Virus record (IMG/VR): IMGVR_UViG_3300037225_000932
Span: 109,352-173,351 of that record
DNA length: 64,000 bases
From: a virus
Strand: one strand, 5' to 3'
In this document: piece after piece, positions 7,010-13,056 of the stretch
How positions within the stretch are numbered: position 1 is the first letter of the stretch
How the letters are laid out: every line of letters begins with the position of its first letter
The notes under the pieces: generated by a model
Seen by the model: only the letters and a program-made list of their open reading frames with translations
Told to the model about the DNA's origin: nothing
The model's database searches: none
Position numbers and translations under genes: made by a program

Positions 7010-7049
7010 AAAAAAAGAAAAAAGGGGATAACCGACTATAAGCCGGTTG
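7010..7049 (-). terminator. Rho-independent terminator
   Basis: AACCGG-CTTATAG-TCGGTT stem, then CCCCTTTTTTC and further T run. Follows the 7054-7344 gene. Confidence 0.6.
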
Positions 7050-7053
7050 GAAA

Positions 7054-7344
7054 TCACTCACAGGGAACAGAGACCTTACCCTCTGTTGAATGATACCAAC
7101 GGGCCGCAAAGATACGCATAGCGAGCATTAAAGATCCTTCCCCATATTTCTCTTCAATTTCCTTCTGAATTGCCTTATAGTCGCCATTACTGGCGGCGAA
7201 ATGACGCCCAATGAGATTATTGATATCCCACGCTTCTCGATAGGTAATCATTGAACGACGAGCAGAGCCAGGAAAACGTTGCCGGGGATTTTCTCCCGTA
7301 TCCGAGCCGGCGGGGTCCGTAATTTTTCTTGTATCTATAAACAT
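7054..7344 (-). CDS. Hypothetical protein
   Basis: 96 residues from ATG 7344, chosen because GAAAGGA lies ahead of it; an upstream TTG (7362) is less likely. Contains 'DINNLIGRHFAASNGDYKAI' and 'MLAMRIFAARWYHS', mostly helical. No family recognised. Confidence 0.6.
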   Translation of the reverse strand: MFIDTRKITDPAGSDTGENPRQRFPGSARRSMITYREAWDINNLIGRHFAASNGDYKAIQKEIEEKYGEGSLMLAMRIFAARWYHSTEGKVSVPCE

Positions 7345-7365
7345 AGCTCGTTTTCCTTTCAAGAA

Positions 7366-7392
7366 ATTAGAACTTTATTTGATTTATCAGGG
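7366..7392 (-). promoter_or_regulatory. Phage promoter (CCCTGA/TTCTAAT)
   Basis: Near-strict copy upstream of the 7054-7344 gene. Confidence 0.65.
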
Positions 7393-7423
7393 TATTTATT
7401 TTTTGCGCAAAAAAAATCGCTTT

Positions 7424-7636
7424 TTAAGCGATTGCGATAGCCATAGCGATTTTTCCAAGTTCTGTGACGAATGGGACTTGGAATGGAACTTGACCATTAA
7501 AGCCAATGTAGTCCCTCGCCGCGAAGAAGTTAGTCATCGAACTACTCAAAATATACTTAGGATTTTTCAGAAGCTCCTTTAGTTCGCTGGCCTCACAACT
7601 CGTTAAATCTTCGCGGCTGTTTTGATTTTCTGTCAT
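7424..7636 (-). CDS. Small protein, paralog of 6100-6309
   Basis: 70 residues. Shares the layout 'L(T)..EA.EL..(L/F)...P.Y.L.S...(N/D)' and a C-terminal 'VTELGKIAMAIA' with the 6100-6309 protein, so probably a second winged-helix-like copy. Leaderless context: TTCTAAA then AAAGT then ATG. Confidence 0.6.
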   Translation of the reverse strand: MTENQNSREDLTSCEASELKELLKNPKYILSSSMTNFFAARDYIGFNGQVPFQVPFVTELGKIAMAIAIA

Positions 7637-7641
7637 ACTTT

Positions 7642-7668
7642 TTTAGAACTTTATTCGATTTATCAGGG
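7642..7668 (-). promoter_or_regulatory. Phage promoter, leaderless context
   Basis: Strict copy directly before ATG 7636. Confidence 0.65.
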
Positions 7669-7683
7669 AGTTTATTTTTGCAC

Positions 7684-7725
7684 AAAAAAAACCCGCCGTC
7701 AGGTTCGCATCCTGAGCCAGGCGGG
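7684..7725 (-). terminator. Rho-independent terminator
   Basis: CCCGCC...GGCGGG with inner TCAGG-ATGCGAA-CCTGA, then T8. Confidence 0.8.
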
Positions 7726-7861
7726 ACACCGGACTCTCAATAGTTTCGGAAGGGCGTGTTGCCGGTAAACAACCGTTCCTACTGCCTTGACATTCTTGGC
7801 GGAAGACCCTTACGATAAAAGGCAGACTCTCGCGGGTTGGCCTCTTCCGTGCTTTCAATCC
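7684..7861 (-). ncRNA. Candidate pseudoknotted RNA with terminator
   Basis: On the minus strand CGGAAGA, CTGCCTT, TCTTCCG, AAGGCAG occur in that order: two interleaved perfect 7-bp helices. Loop lengths and a shared CGCGA in loop 1 resemble the element at 4405-4570. Own promoter at 7862-7888. A weak open frame here reads through the terminator and promoter and is not a gene. Confidence 0.5.
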
Positions 7862-7888
7862 TTTAGAACTTTTTTGTAGATTTCGGGG
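7862..7888 (-). promoter_or_regulatory. Phage promoter (CCCCGA/TTCTAAA)
   Basis: Strict copy. Drives the RNA at 7684-7861. Confidence 0.65.
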
Positions 7889-7904
7889 AGATTATTTTTT
7901 GCGC

Positions 7905-7930
7905 AAAAAAAACCCCGCAAAACAGCGGGG
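7905..7930 (-). terminator. Rho-independent terminator
   Basis: CCCCGC-TGTTTT-GCGGGG followed by T8, then GCGCAAAAAA. Confidence 0.85.
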
Positions 7931-8136
7931 CCTTTTCATAATTTCCCAATGAATCAGAATATTAAACCCGGAATGTATTTTTGTTTGGGGGGGGAACTAC
8001 GGCCAATCCATGCCTTGCTCCTTTTATATTCATTCTACAGTTAGCCTTTTCTTTTCAATTAGCTTTCTTCTGAAATGGGGGGTTTTAGTTCTTAATAGGG
8101 CACCTCACTTTCATTACATTATCTATATTACTCTTG
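7931..8136 (-). other. Gene-free transcribed segment with G8 run
   Basis: Between promoter 8137-8163 and the 7905-7930 terminator I find no frame longer than about 15 codons. An SD-like AAAAGGAGC precedes ATG-GAT-TGG-CCG-TAG and a C8 tract (minus strand). Either an untranslated RNA or a gene broken at the homopolymer. Confidence 0.35.
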
Positions 8137-8163
8137 TTTAGAACTTATTGAGTTTTTTCAGGG
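8137..8163 (-). promoter_or_regulatory. Phage promoter (CCCTGA/TTCTAAA)
   Basis: Strict copy. Also encodes the last codons (LPEKTQ-stop) of the 8145-8345 gene. Confidence 0.65.
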
Positions 8164-8345
8164 AGATTTCGCTTCTTTTCTTCCGACTCCAGAAATGCGA
8201 CAACGAAAGCCTCATTTGCTAGATTATGACGGAAACCATTTGGCATAACAACTACAATTACGCCATTAGCTTCCGGAAAACAAGGCACTGGCTTACCCGT
8301 TTTGCGGGCAATCTTAAAGGCGTGATCTTCATTTGTGAATTCCAT
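8145..8345 (-). CDS. Small hypothetical protein
   Basis: 66 residues; 'FPEANGVIVVVMPNGFRHNL' is the core. Leaderless start (TTCTAAA-ATATC-ATG). The final LPEKTQ is encoded by the next promoter. No family recognised. Confidence 0.6.
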   Translation of the reverse strand: MEFTNEDHAFKIARKTGKPVPCFPEANGVIVVVMPNGFRHNLANEAFVVAFLESEEKKRNLPEKTQ

Positions 8346-8350
8346 GATAT

Positions 8351-8377
8351 TTTAGAACTTTATTAAAATTATCAGGG
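8351..8377 (-). promoter_or_regulatory. Phage promoter, leaderless context
   Basis: Strict copy five bases from ATG 8345. Confidence 0.65.
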
Positions 8378-8387
8378 ACGAATTTAA

Positions 8388-8627
8388 TTACAATCTAGAT
8401 GCCTCTTCTTTAGTAATCCCCATATCCGCCGTGATCCTGCGAAACAAATTACAAACAGTAACAAGGAAAGAAGTATTATCACCAGCCACCAAACGAACCT
8501 CGACCGTGCCCTTATGATGAACGGACAAAACCTCAACTAATACCCACAACACTCCAAGGTTATATCCAACCTCCAAGAAGTAATGTCCACCAGGGATAAC
8601 CCTAGTTTGATGAATGTAATTGACCAT
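8388..8627 (-). CDS. Hypothetical protein
   Basis: 79 residues, SD AAAAAGGA. Contains 'HYFLEVGYNLGVLWVLVEVL' and 'TVEVRLVAGDNTSFLV', a beta-rich pattern. No family recognised. Confidence 0.55.
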   Translation of the reverse strand: MVNYIHQTRVIPGGHYFLEVGYNLGVLWVLVEVLSVHHKGTVEVRLVAGDNTSFLVTVCNLFRRITADMGITKEEASRL

Positions 8628-8650
8628 TTTTGTTCCTTTTTCGTTATTCG

Positions 8651-8677
8651 TTTAGAACTTTATTAAAATTATCAGGG
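8651..8677 (-). promoter_or_regulatory. Phage promoter (CCCTGA/TTCTAAA)
   Basis: Strict copy upstream of the 8388-8627 gene. Its CCCTGA supplies the TGA stop of the 8672-8767 gene. Confidence 0.65.
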
Positions 8678-8767
8678 GAAACGAAATCCCCAATAATATG
8701 CCAATAAAGCCATAAGAGAAAAAACGAGAGCAAGAAGAATGAATTGACGAGAAATGTAAGTCCTCAT
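8672..8767 (-). CDS. Tiny membrane protein (31 aa)
   Basis: MRTYISRQFILLALVFSLMA then LLAYYWGFRFP: one transmembrane helix. Start ATG is seven bases from the promoter -10 box (leaderless). The stop TGA is part of the next promoter's CCCTGA. Confidence 0.6.
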   Translation of the reverse strand: MRTYISRQFILLALVFSLMALLAYYWGFRFP

Positions 8768-8773
8768 AGAGAG

Positions 8774-8800
8774 TGTAGAACTTTATGAAAAAAATCAGGG
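8774..8800 (-). promoter_or_regulatory. Phage promoter (CCCTGA/TTCTACA)
   Basis: One mismatch in the -10. Leaderless context for the 31-aa membrane protein. Confidence 0.6.
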
Positions 8801-8815
8801 AGATTATTTTTGCGC

Positions 8816-8853
8816 AAAAAAAATAAAGAAGAGACATCAACTGTCTCTTCTTT
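8816..8853 (-). terminator. Rho-independent terminator
   Basis: AAAGAAGAGACA-GTTGA-TGTCTCTTCTTT, then ATTTTTTTTG. Confidence 0.85.
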
Positions 8854-8965
8854 ATAAGAAAAAGACTTTTTATCTAAATACCGGGCAAACGATAAATGAT
8901 AAAAGTTTTGCCCAGTCAGGAGGCTGGAATACTTCCAGGTCTGACTGCCTTTTTCTTTACAATCG
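8816..8965 (-). ncRNA. Candidate three-way-junction RNA with terminator
   Basis: P1 AAGAAAAAG/CTTTTTCTT (9 bp) encloses P2 CAGTCAG/CTGACTG with inner CTGGAA/TTCCAG, and P3 GGGCAAAAC/GTTTGCCC. A perfect terminator follows. Own promoter at 8966-8992. An open frame crossing both promoters and the terminator was rejected. Confidence 0.55.
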
Positions 8966-8992
8966 TTTAGAACTTTATTTATTTTATCAGGG
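8966..8992 (-). promoter_or_regulatory. Phage promoter (CCCTGA/TTCTAAA)
   Basis: Strict copy. Drives the RNA at 8816-8965. Confidence 0.65.
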
Positions 8993-9007
8993 AGAATAAT
9001 TTTGGCC

Positions 9008-9043
9008 AATAAAATACTCTCCCTTGCTATCAGGAGAGTATCT
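9008..9043 (-). terminator. Rho-independent terminator
   Basis: ATACTCTCC-TGATAGCAA-GGGAGAGTAT then TTTATT, behind the 9077-9574 gene. Confidence 0.75.
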
Positions 9044-9076
9044 TCTCTTTTCTTTAGTTTTCCTCAGTTTTGCTTC

Positions 9077-9574
9077 TTAGTCAGCGTTGAAAATCTCTTC
9101 GCCCTGGGCCAGCGTGCCGGCCAGGTCGGCTTCCGTAGCATCAGAGACGCCCGCGTCCGCTTCCGTCATCGCCGGGCTCGGAGCCGGAGCGATAGTCGGG
9201 GCCAAAGGCTCGACCGTTCCGACATTCGCAGTCGCCGGAGCAGTCGCCGGAGTCTCCGTCTTGGGCTTGGGGATAGGCTTGGCGTTCAGCATCGAAGCTA
9301 AGGCGGTGAGCTCTTCAGTGCTGAGAGCGAGGGTGGCCAGCTTAGCCTTGACGTTCGCCTGGGTCTCGGCAGCCTTGAACTGGGGCAGATCGGCCGTGCC
9401 GTTCAGAATGCCGACTTCGCGGCAAATCCAGGTAACGCCGGCTTCTGCCATCTTCGCCATATCGGCGATGATGCCGCCGGCCTTATCCTTATCATCGACG
9501 ATACCCTGGAAAGTCTCGATATCCCGATGCCCGCGACCAACCGAAATCTTGCTCTGCGTAAAAATCCCAAACAT
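9077..9574 (-). CDS. Hypothetical protein with Ala/Pro-rich tail
   Basis: 165 residues. The N-terminal 100 residues are globular ('GRGHRDIETFQGIVDDKDKA', 'LPQFKAAETQANVKAKL'); the rest is an Ala/Pro/Thr tail. It belongs with 15727-16125, 33746-34183 and 46876-47202, which share 'G(R)GS...V', 'LP(A/Q)(Y/F)K.E' and a similar tail. Markedly more G+C-rich than most neighbours. SD AAAGGATACGAAA before ATG, a leader shared with 10737-10904 and 13057-13242. Confidence 0.7.
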   Translation of the reverse strand: MFGIFTQSKISVGRGHRDIETFQGIVDDKDKAGGIIADMAKMAEAGVTWICREVGILNGTADLPQFKAAETQANVKAKLATLALSTEELTALASMLNAKPIPKPKTETPATAPATANVGTVEPLAPTIAPAPSPAMTEADAGVSDATEADLAGTLAQGEEIFNAD

Positions 9575-9614
9575 TTTCGTATCCTTTCCTAAAAGTGGTT
9601 TATCGTTACAGTAG

Positions 9615-9641
9615 TTTAGAACTTTATGGCTGATTTTCGGG
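9615..9641 (-). promoter_or_regulatory. Phage promoter (CCCCGA/TTCTAAA)
   Basis: Strict copy upstream of the 9077-9574 gene. Confidence 0.65.
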
Positions 9642-9649
9642 GAGAATTA

Positions 9650-9874
9650 CTATCTGTCTTTTTTCAAGATACTAGCAGCGTATGACCTTGGAATATTATG
9701 TAATTCCATGCCAAAATCACAAAAAGACAAACGAGAATGAGTAAAAACAGAAATCCTATCGCCTATCGAGGTTCGATATTCCTTAAACAAAAGAATACCG
9801 TTTCGATAGATTTTCGTTACATTCTGTCCTTTTACGGAAGAAAAACCCATCGGCATTTCTACAGTTCTGTTCAT
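9650..9874 (-). CDS. Hypothetical protein
   Basis: 74 residues: 'VKGQNVTKIYRNGILLFKEY' and 'RLSFCDFGMELHNIP'. Leaderless (TTCTAAA-TCATT-ATG). No family recognised. Confidence 0.55.
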   Translation of the reverse strand: MNRTVEMPMGFSSVKGQNVTKIYRNGILLFKEYRTSIGDRISVFTHSRLSFCDFGMELHNIPRSYAASILKKDR

Positions 9875-9879
9875 AATGA

Positions 9880-9906
9880 TTTAGAACTTTATTAGATTTA
9901 TCAGGG
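9880..9906 (-). promoter_or_regulatory. Phage promoter, leaderless context
   Basis: Strict copy five bases from ATG 9874. Confidence 0.65.
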
Positions 9907-9959
9907 AAGAAAAATTGCCCTGATATTTCCATTTAATATGTAAAGCAGTATTTACCCAA

Positions 9960-10169
9960 TTAACTTGGATAAAATCCAGTTGCCTTGTTAAAACAAAATC
10001 CATCAGCAACACATTTTGTAAACTTATAAACAATAATCTCTTGGCCTGTTGGAGAAAAATAACCAATTTGATATCCATTTCTCCAATCTGAATAGATTTT
10101 GCCCTTCATTCCCAAAATCTTATCCAGATATGCTTTTGCCTCTTCTAATGTATCAAAGTCCTCTTTCAT
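9960..10169 (-). CDS. Hypothetical protein
   Basis: 69 residues: 'DTLEEAKAYLDKILGMKG' helix then 'GYQIGYFSPTGQEIIVYKF' strands. Leaderless start. No family recognised. Confidence 0.6.
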   Translation of the reverse strand: MKEDFDTLEEAKAYLDKILGMKGKIYSDWRNGYQIGYFSPTGQEIIVYKFTKCVADGFCFNKATGFYPS

Positions 10170-10174
10170 ATAAT

Positions 10175-10201
10175 ATCAGAACTTTATTAGATTTATCAGG
10201 G
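10175..10201 (-). promoter_or_regulatory. Phage promoter, TTCTGAT variant
   Basis: CCCTGA kept, -10 TTCTGAT, directly before ATG 10169. Confidence 0.6.
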
Positions 10202-10212
10202 AAATAATTTTT

Positions 10213-10376
10213 TCGCAAAAAAAAGAGAGCCCCTTACTCGTTTCCTGAAGCAACAGGAAACTTTTAGAGGCTTGCTTCATCCCTAAAAATCGCAGCACAT
10301 TCGCCAGCTTAATCAGGGAAGTCTCTTTATAGTCCTAGAGTATCTAAACTGTTCGGACTATCATTTGTCTGAAATA
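10213..10376 (-). ncRNA. Candidate multibranch RNA with terminator
   Basis: No gene. Helices ATAGTCC/GGACTAT, TTTTAGGG/CCTCTAAAA and GTTTCCTG-TTGCTT-CAGGAAAC, with AGAG...CCCT / AGGGGCTCTCT closing the block before a T8 run. Own promoter at 10377-10403. Confidence 0.45.
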
Positions 10377-10403
10377 TTTAGAACTTATTGGAAAAATTCA
10401 GGG
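10377..10403 (-). promoter_or_regulatory. Phage promoter (CCCTGA/TTCTAAA)
   Basis: Strict copy. Drives the RNA at 10213-10376. Confidence 0.65.
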
Positions 10404-10408
10404 AGAAC

Positions 10409-10609
10409 TTAGTGGCTTTCTCCCCTATACTTGCGGATTTTCTTTGGCCGATTGATCATCTTTGGGCGAGTGTGCGAACCTGTCCGGTCCTTTGACATTC
10501 GCTTACCTAAAAGCCTCAAATCGTAAGCTTCCTGGGCTTTTGGAGAAATAAGACCAGAAAAAGGAGAAAGAATTGACAAATAGCCAGAAGTCTTATCGAG
10601 TGTTTTCAT
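10409..10609 (-). CDS. Small hypothetical protein
   Basis: 66 residues, basic C-terminus ('SHTRPKMINRPKKIRKYRG'). N-terminus 'KTSGYLSILSPFSGLISPKA'. Leaderless start. Possibly nucleic-acid binding by charge only. Confidence 0.5.
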   Translation of the reverse strand: MKTLDKTSGYLSILSPFSGLISPKAQEAYDLRLLGKRMSKDRTGSHTRPKMINRPKKIRKYRGESH

Positions 10610-10614
10610 ATTGG

Positions 10615-10641
10615 TTTAGAACTTATTAGAGATTTTCAGGG
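10615..10641 (-). promoter_or_regulatory. Phage promoter, leaderless context
   Basis: Strict copy five bases from ATG 10609. Confidence 0.65.
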
Positions 10642-10656
10642 AGAAAAATTATGAAC

Positions 10657-10688
10657 AAAAAAAATCTCACAAACCGTCGTTTGTGAGA
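10657..10688 (-). terminator. Rho-independent terminator
   Basis: TCTCACAAACG-AC-GGTTTGTGAGA then T8, behind the 10737-10904 gene. Confidence 0.85.
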
Positions 10689-10736
10689 GAGGACATCTTA
10701 TAGTCCTCAGTAGTATATTTAGTTTTTTTGAGGATT

Positions 10737-10904
10737 TTAATCCTCATTCGTCACAATTTGTTCCTTCTTAACGATACGAAGGCTAGTGCCGTCCGACTTC
10801 TCGACAGCCACTTCCTTGCCCTTCGGGTCTCGCCAACCGCAAACCCGCATCGGAGCCGACAACGTTCCGTTACCCTCATTCACTCGAACCAAAGTCTCAG
10901 CCAT
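10737..10904 (-). CDS. Small hypothetical protein (55 aa)
   Basis: Starts MAETLVRVNEGNGTLSAPMR and continues 'GWRDPKGKEVAVEKSDG'. Leader AAAGGATACGAAAATG. Clean promoter-gene-terminator unit. No family recognised. Confidence 0.6.
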   Translation of the reverse strand: MAETLVRVNEGNGTLSAPMRVCGWRDPKGKEVAVEKSDGTSLRIVKKEQIVTNED

Positions 10905-10935
10905 TTTCGTATCCTTTCCTTGTTGGTGTTGCTGT

Positions 10936-10962
10936 TTTAGAACTTTTTAGTTTTCTTCAGGG
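10936..10962 (-). promoter_or_regulatory. Phage promoter (CCCTGA/TTCTAAA)
   Basis: Strict copy upstream of the 10737-10904 gene. Confidence 0.65.
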
Positions 10963-11190
10963 AAAAGTAAATAGGTGTGCTATTACGCCAAAGGGAGGGG
11001 TTAAACCAGCAATTTCACCCTACGGGTCTTGCCCGCCTTGTCATCTTCCAAGCACCCTTTGCGAATTGTCGGCAACTACTGGTGAGTTTATGCCCATATT
11101 CGCATTGCTACAAAGGCTTGGAGACTACCCACTCATTAAAGATGGCTGCTTCTAAGCCTACTTCCTATTTTTCATTTTCCTTAACATTCT
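10963..11190 (-). ncRNA. Candidate long-hairpin RNA
   Basis: No minus-strand gene; the plus-strand frame here looks spurious. TCCAAGC/GCTTGGA and TGCGAA/TTCGCA nest into one long arm, and CGGG-CAAGA-CCCG follows. Own promoter at 11191-11217. No clear terminator. Confidence 0.4.
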
Positions 11191-11217
11191 TTTAGAACTT
11201 CTTAGTTTTCTTCAGGG
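11191..11217 (-). promoter_or_regulatory. Phage promoter (CCCTGA/TTCTAAA)
   Basis: Strict copy. Overlaps the C-terminus (PPEEN-stop) of the 11202-11444 gene. Confidence 0.65.
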
Positions 11218-11444
11218 GGATAACAAGATGTATTTGCGTTTTCCTTCCATTCTTGCGCATTATTGGCAATAATGATGGGGACTTGCCTAGACGCCCAAAT
11301 ATGTCCATCAACTCCAATTCCAAACCACCGACGACCAATCCCAAAACCTTGATACTTAGTATAAATACCAATTTTGCTTTTTTCGTTCAAACAGACGCAA
11401 CCAACCGGAATCTTATTTTCTTCATCACAATTAAAGGCTGACAT
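11202..11444 (-). CDS. Hypothetical protein
   Basis: 80 residues: 'IGIYTKYQGFGIGRRWFGIG' then 'GHIWASRQVPIIIANNAQEW'. SD GGAAAAC. Its last codons lie in the next promoter. No family recognised. Confidence 0.55.
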   Translation of the reverse strand: MSAFNCDEENKIPVGCVCLNEKSKIGIYTKYQGFGIGRRWFGIGVDGHIWASRQVPIIIANNAQEWKENANTSCYPPEEN

Positions 11445-11467
11445 TTTTAGTTTTCCTTTGTTGCTGT

Positions 11468-11494
11468 TTTAGAACTTTTTAGTTTTCTTCAGGG
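11468..11494 (-). promoter_or_regulatory. Phage promoter (CCCTGA/TTCTAAA)
   Basis: Strict copy upstream of the 11202-11444 gene. Confidence 0.65.
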
Positions 11495-11515
11495 GGAAAG
11501 ATTTACTTATCAAAG

Positions 11516-11731
11516 TCAAAATAACTTGACTATCACTTTATCCCCAACCTTGAGATCTTTCCACCCGTTTTCTGACATGCTAAGATAAAGATAATATTCC
11601 TCAATTTCATCGTCAAGCTGGAGACAAACCGAATCAGGATCACCAAGTCCATCTCCGTGAATACCAACTTTAATTACCCTTGCGGTCATTTCTTTTACTG
11701 CGGGAGCCTGAAATGGATGATAACGTTTCAT
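11516..11731 (-). CDS. Small SH3-like barrel protein
   Basis: 71 residues ending 'GWKDLKVGDKVIVKLF', a typical KOW/TRAM-like strand-turn-strand. N-terminal 'MTARVIKVGIHGDGLGDPDS'. SD AAAGGATAA. Probable small beta-barrel; function unknown. Confidence 0.55.
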   Translation of the reverse strand: MKRYHPFQAPAVKEMTARVIKVGIHGDGLGDPDSVCLQLDDEIEEYYLYLSMSENGWKDLKVGDKVIVKLF

Positions 11732-11749
11732 TGTTTTATCCTTTATTAC

Positions 11750-11777
11750 TTTAGAACTTTATCTCTTTTTTCAGGGA
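11750..11777 (-). promoter_or_regulatory. Phage promoter (CCCTGA/TTCTAAA)
   Basis: Strict copy upstream of the 11516-11731 gene. Confidence 0.65.
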
Positions 11778-11790
11778 AATATTTTTTATA

Positions 11791-11850
11791 ATAAAAACAC
11801 TCTCTTTAACCCTACGACTCTCAAATATGGAGAGGAGGATCAAAGAGAAG
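11791..11850 (-). terminator. Complex terminator
   Basis: CTCTTTGATCC pairs with GGGTTAAAGAG (wobbles), enclosing CTCTC-CATATTT-GAGAG, then GTTTTTATT. Upstream is another hairpin GAGTCTG/CAGACTC (11855-11900). Lies behind the 11930-12151 gene. Confidence 0.6.
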
Positions 11851-11929
11851 TTTATCTAATAAGGGAGTCTGTTATACTTGTCGCTCATTATATCAGACTC
11901 AGCCCTTTATTTTTGTTATGACCTATTTT

Positions 11930-12151
11930 TTACAAATTCGGTGAGATATTATTTTTAATCCAAGCATTCATCCCCTCAAGAACGGTATCCCGATTACCCG
12001 TAAACCCAAATTCTCGCTTAGCAATCGAATAAACTGACTCACCCTTGCGCCGCAAACCCCGTATTTCAAGCTTCAGTGCGGCCCGGAGAATAAGAATACG
12101 TGCATTCTTAACCTGTCGTTCGCCGCTGATTACGATCGCTTTACTTTCCAT
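11930..12151 (-). CDS. Hypothetical helical protein
   Basis: 73 residues: 'LILRAALKLEIRGLRRKGES' then 'AKREFGFTGNRDTVLEGMNAW'. All-helical, Arg-rich; could be a small DNA/RNA-binding protein, but no family recognised. SD GGGAAAG. Confidence 0.6.
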   Translation of the reverse strand: MESKAIVISGERQVKNARILILRAALKLEIRGLRRKGESVYSIAKREFGFTGNRDTVLEGMNAWIKNNISPNL

Positions 12152-12177
12152 TTTCTTTCCCTTTCAAGGATTATTGA

Positions 12178-12204
12178 TTTAGAACTTTATAAAAAATTTC
12201 AGGG
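12178..12204 (-). promoter_or_regulatory. Phage promoter (CCCTGA/TTCTAAA)
   Basis: Strict copy upstream of 11930-12151. Its CCCTGA supplies the stop of the 12199-12384 gene. Confidence 0.65.
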
Positions 12205-12384
12205 ATTTTTATCTTCCCACTCAAATTTGTCCTTACCTTCATAAAGAAAATCACCAATGTCACAAACAGATTGAATTTGTTCTTTCAATTGGTGAAATTC
12301 ATTACGTAGTTTATACGTTCCTTCGCTTCCCCAGCAATAGTTATACAACATTTCAACAATTCGACGTGCAGCTTGTTTTTCCAT
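12199..12384 (-). CDS. Small helical protein
   Basis: 61 residues: 'MEKQAARRIVEMLYNYCWGS', 'FHQLKEQIQSVCDIGDFLYE', ends EWEDKNP. Stop TGA is inside CCCTGA of the next promoter. SD GGGAAAG. No family recognised. Confidence 0.6.
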   Translation of the reverse strand: MEKQAARRIVEMLYNYCWGSEGTYKLRNEFHQLKEQIQSVCDIGDFLYEGKDKFEWEDKNP

Positions 12385-12404
12385 TTTTCTTTCCCTTTCA
12401 GTGA

Positions 12405-12431
12405 TTTAGAACTTTGTTTAATTTTTCAGGG
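12405..12431 (-). promoter_or_regulatory. Phage promoter (CCCTGA/TTCTAAA)
   Basis: Strict copy upstream of the 12199-12384 gene. Confidence 0.65.
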
Positions 12432-12445
12432 TAAACATATCTATA

Positions 12446-12653
12446 AACAGAGACACCCTCATATATTTTCTTCTAATCTCTTTCCCAAGAAAAAAAGAAG
12501 AAAATGAGGGTGATGGGAAATAGAGACTTTTTAATTGACCGTAGGAGACTCGAACTCCTATATCCACCTTAATATTCGGTGGCGTCTTACCAAGTTTAAA
12601 CGAACGATCTGGTCTCTACTCTCTGTGCCTTACGGCATTCATTAGTATACTGC
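12446..12653 (-). ncRNA. Three-way-junction RNA carrying a tRNA-like domain
   Basis: Outer helix ACAGAG/CTCTGT. Arm 1: AGAGAC/GTCTCT enclosing a tRNA-like fold (12535-12610). Arm 2: CACCCTCAT/ATGAGGGTG then TTTTCTTCT/AGAAGAAAA. The 3' motif TCTCTGTTTATAG is shared with 25046-25229, and a near variant occurs at 35498-35612. Own promoter at 12654-12680. Confidence 0.6.
12535..12610 (-). tRNA. Atypical tRNA-like domain with 9-base anticodon-type loop
   Basis: Acceptor GATCGT/ACGGTC (6 bp with one wobble), D-stem GTTT/AGAC with GG in its loop, anticodon-type stem CCACC/GGTGG, variable ATAT, perfect T-arm AGGAG-TTCGAGT-CTCCT. The anticodon-type loop GAATATTAA has 9 bases instead of 7, so no anticodon can be assigned with confidence (AUU or UAU possible). 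It may not decode. Confidence 0.5.
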
Positions 12654-12680
12654 TTTAGAACTTTCTTTTAAATTTCAGGG
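12654..12680 (-). promoter_or_regulatory. Phage promoter (CCCTGA/TTCTAAA)
   Basis: Strict copy. Drives the tRNA-like RNA 12446-12653. Confidence 0.65.
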
Positions 12681-12934
12681 AGAAATTGTTGATCTCTATT
12701 ATATCGAATATTTAACCACTCTATAAGATGAAAAGCCTCAAAAAGAGTAAACCAATGAAGAGGAAAAGAGTGCGTCCAAGCATTATCTGAAGATAAAGTT
12801 TGATCAGTAGCTTTTGCCCTGATGATTATAACCATACCATCAGTATTATCTTCATAAAATCCTGGACCACAAATGTATACTCTTTCTCCGCAAAGAGTAT
12901 ATTTATACACAAGACCGACTGTAGTAGTTTTCAT
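12668..12934 (-). CDS. Hypothetical protein
   Basis: 88 residues: 'GLVYKYTLCGERVYICGPGF', 'GMVIIIRAKATDQTL', 'LHWFTLFEAFHLIEWLNIRY'. The beta-then-helix layout resembles many other short proteins here. SD GGATAAAAG. Unknown function. Confidence 0.55.
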   Translation of the reverse strand: MKTTTVGLVYKYTLCGERVYICGPGFYEDNTDGMVIIIRAKATDQTLSSDNAWTHSFPLHWFTLFEAFHLIEWLNIRYNRDQQFLPEI

Positions 12935-12955
12935 CTTTTATCCTACTTTCAAGAT

Positions 12956-12982
12956 TTTAGAACTTTATCTATTTTATCAGGG
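12956..12982 (-). promoter_or_regulatory. Phage promoter (CCCTGA/TTCTAAA)
   Basis: Strict copy upstream of the 12668-12934 gene. Confidence 0.65.
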
Positions 12983-12994
12983 TATTTTTTGCGC

Positions 12995-13036
12995 AAAAAA
13001 ATATCCTCAAGGTGGTGGCACCATCCTCAAGGATAT
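12995..13036 (-). terminator. Rho-independent terminator
   Basis: ATATCCTTGAGG-TGGT..ACCA-CCTTGAGGATAT then T7. Behind the 13057-13242 gene. Confidence 0.8.
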
Positions 13037-13056
13037 ATTTTGTTTTTCTCGGGGCC

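Noticed and set aside
7643-7858. Open frame of 71 codons on the minus strand
   Set aside because: Lies over a pseudoknot-capable segment and runs through a terminator and promoter.
8764-9009. Open frame of 81 codons on the minus strand
   Set aside because: It reads through a promoter, a perfect terminator and a second promoter; its PDKINKVLN and PDFFHKVLH parts are translations of the promoter motif.
9002-9614. Two plus-strand frames opposite 9077-9574
   Set aside because: Arg- or Ser/Ala-rich shadows of a G+C-rich gene; no SD or promoter.
9881-10078. Minus-strand frame of 65 codons
   Set aside because: Overlaps 9960-10169 in another frame and ends in promoter sequence (LINLIKF).
10977-11195. 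Plus-strand frame of 72 codons
   Set aside because: No promoter or SD on that strand; overlaps a self-complementary segment.
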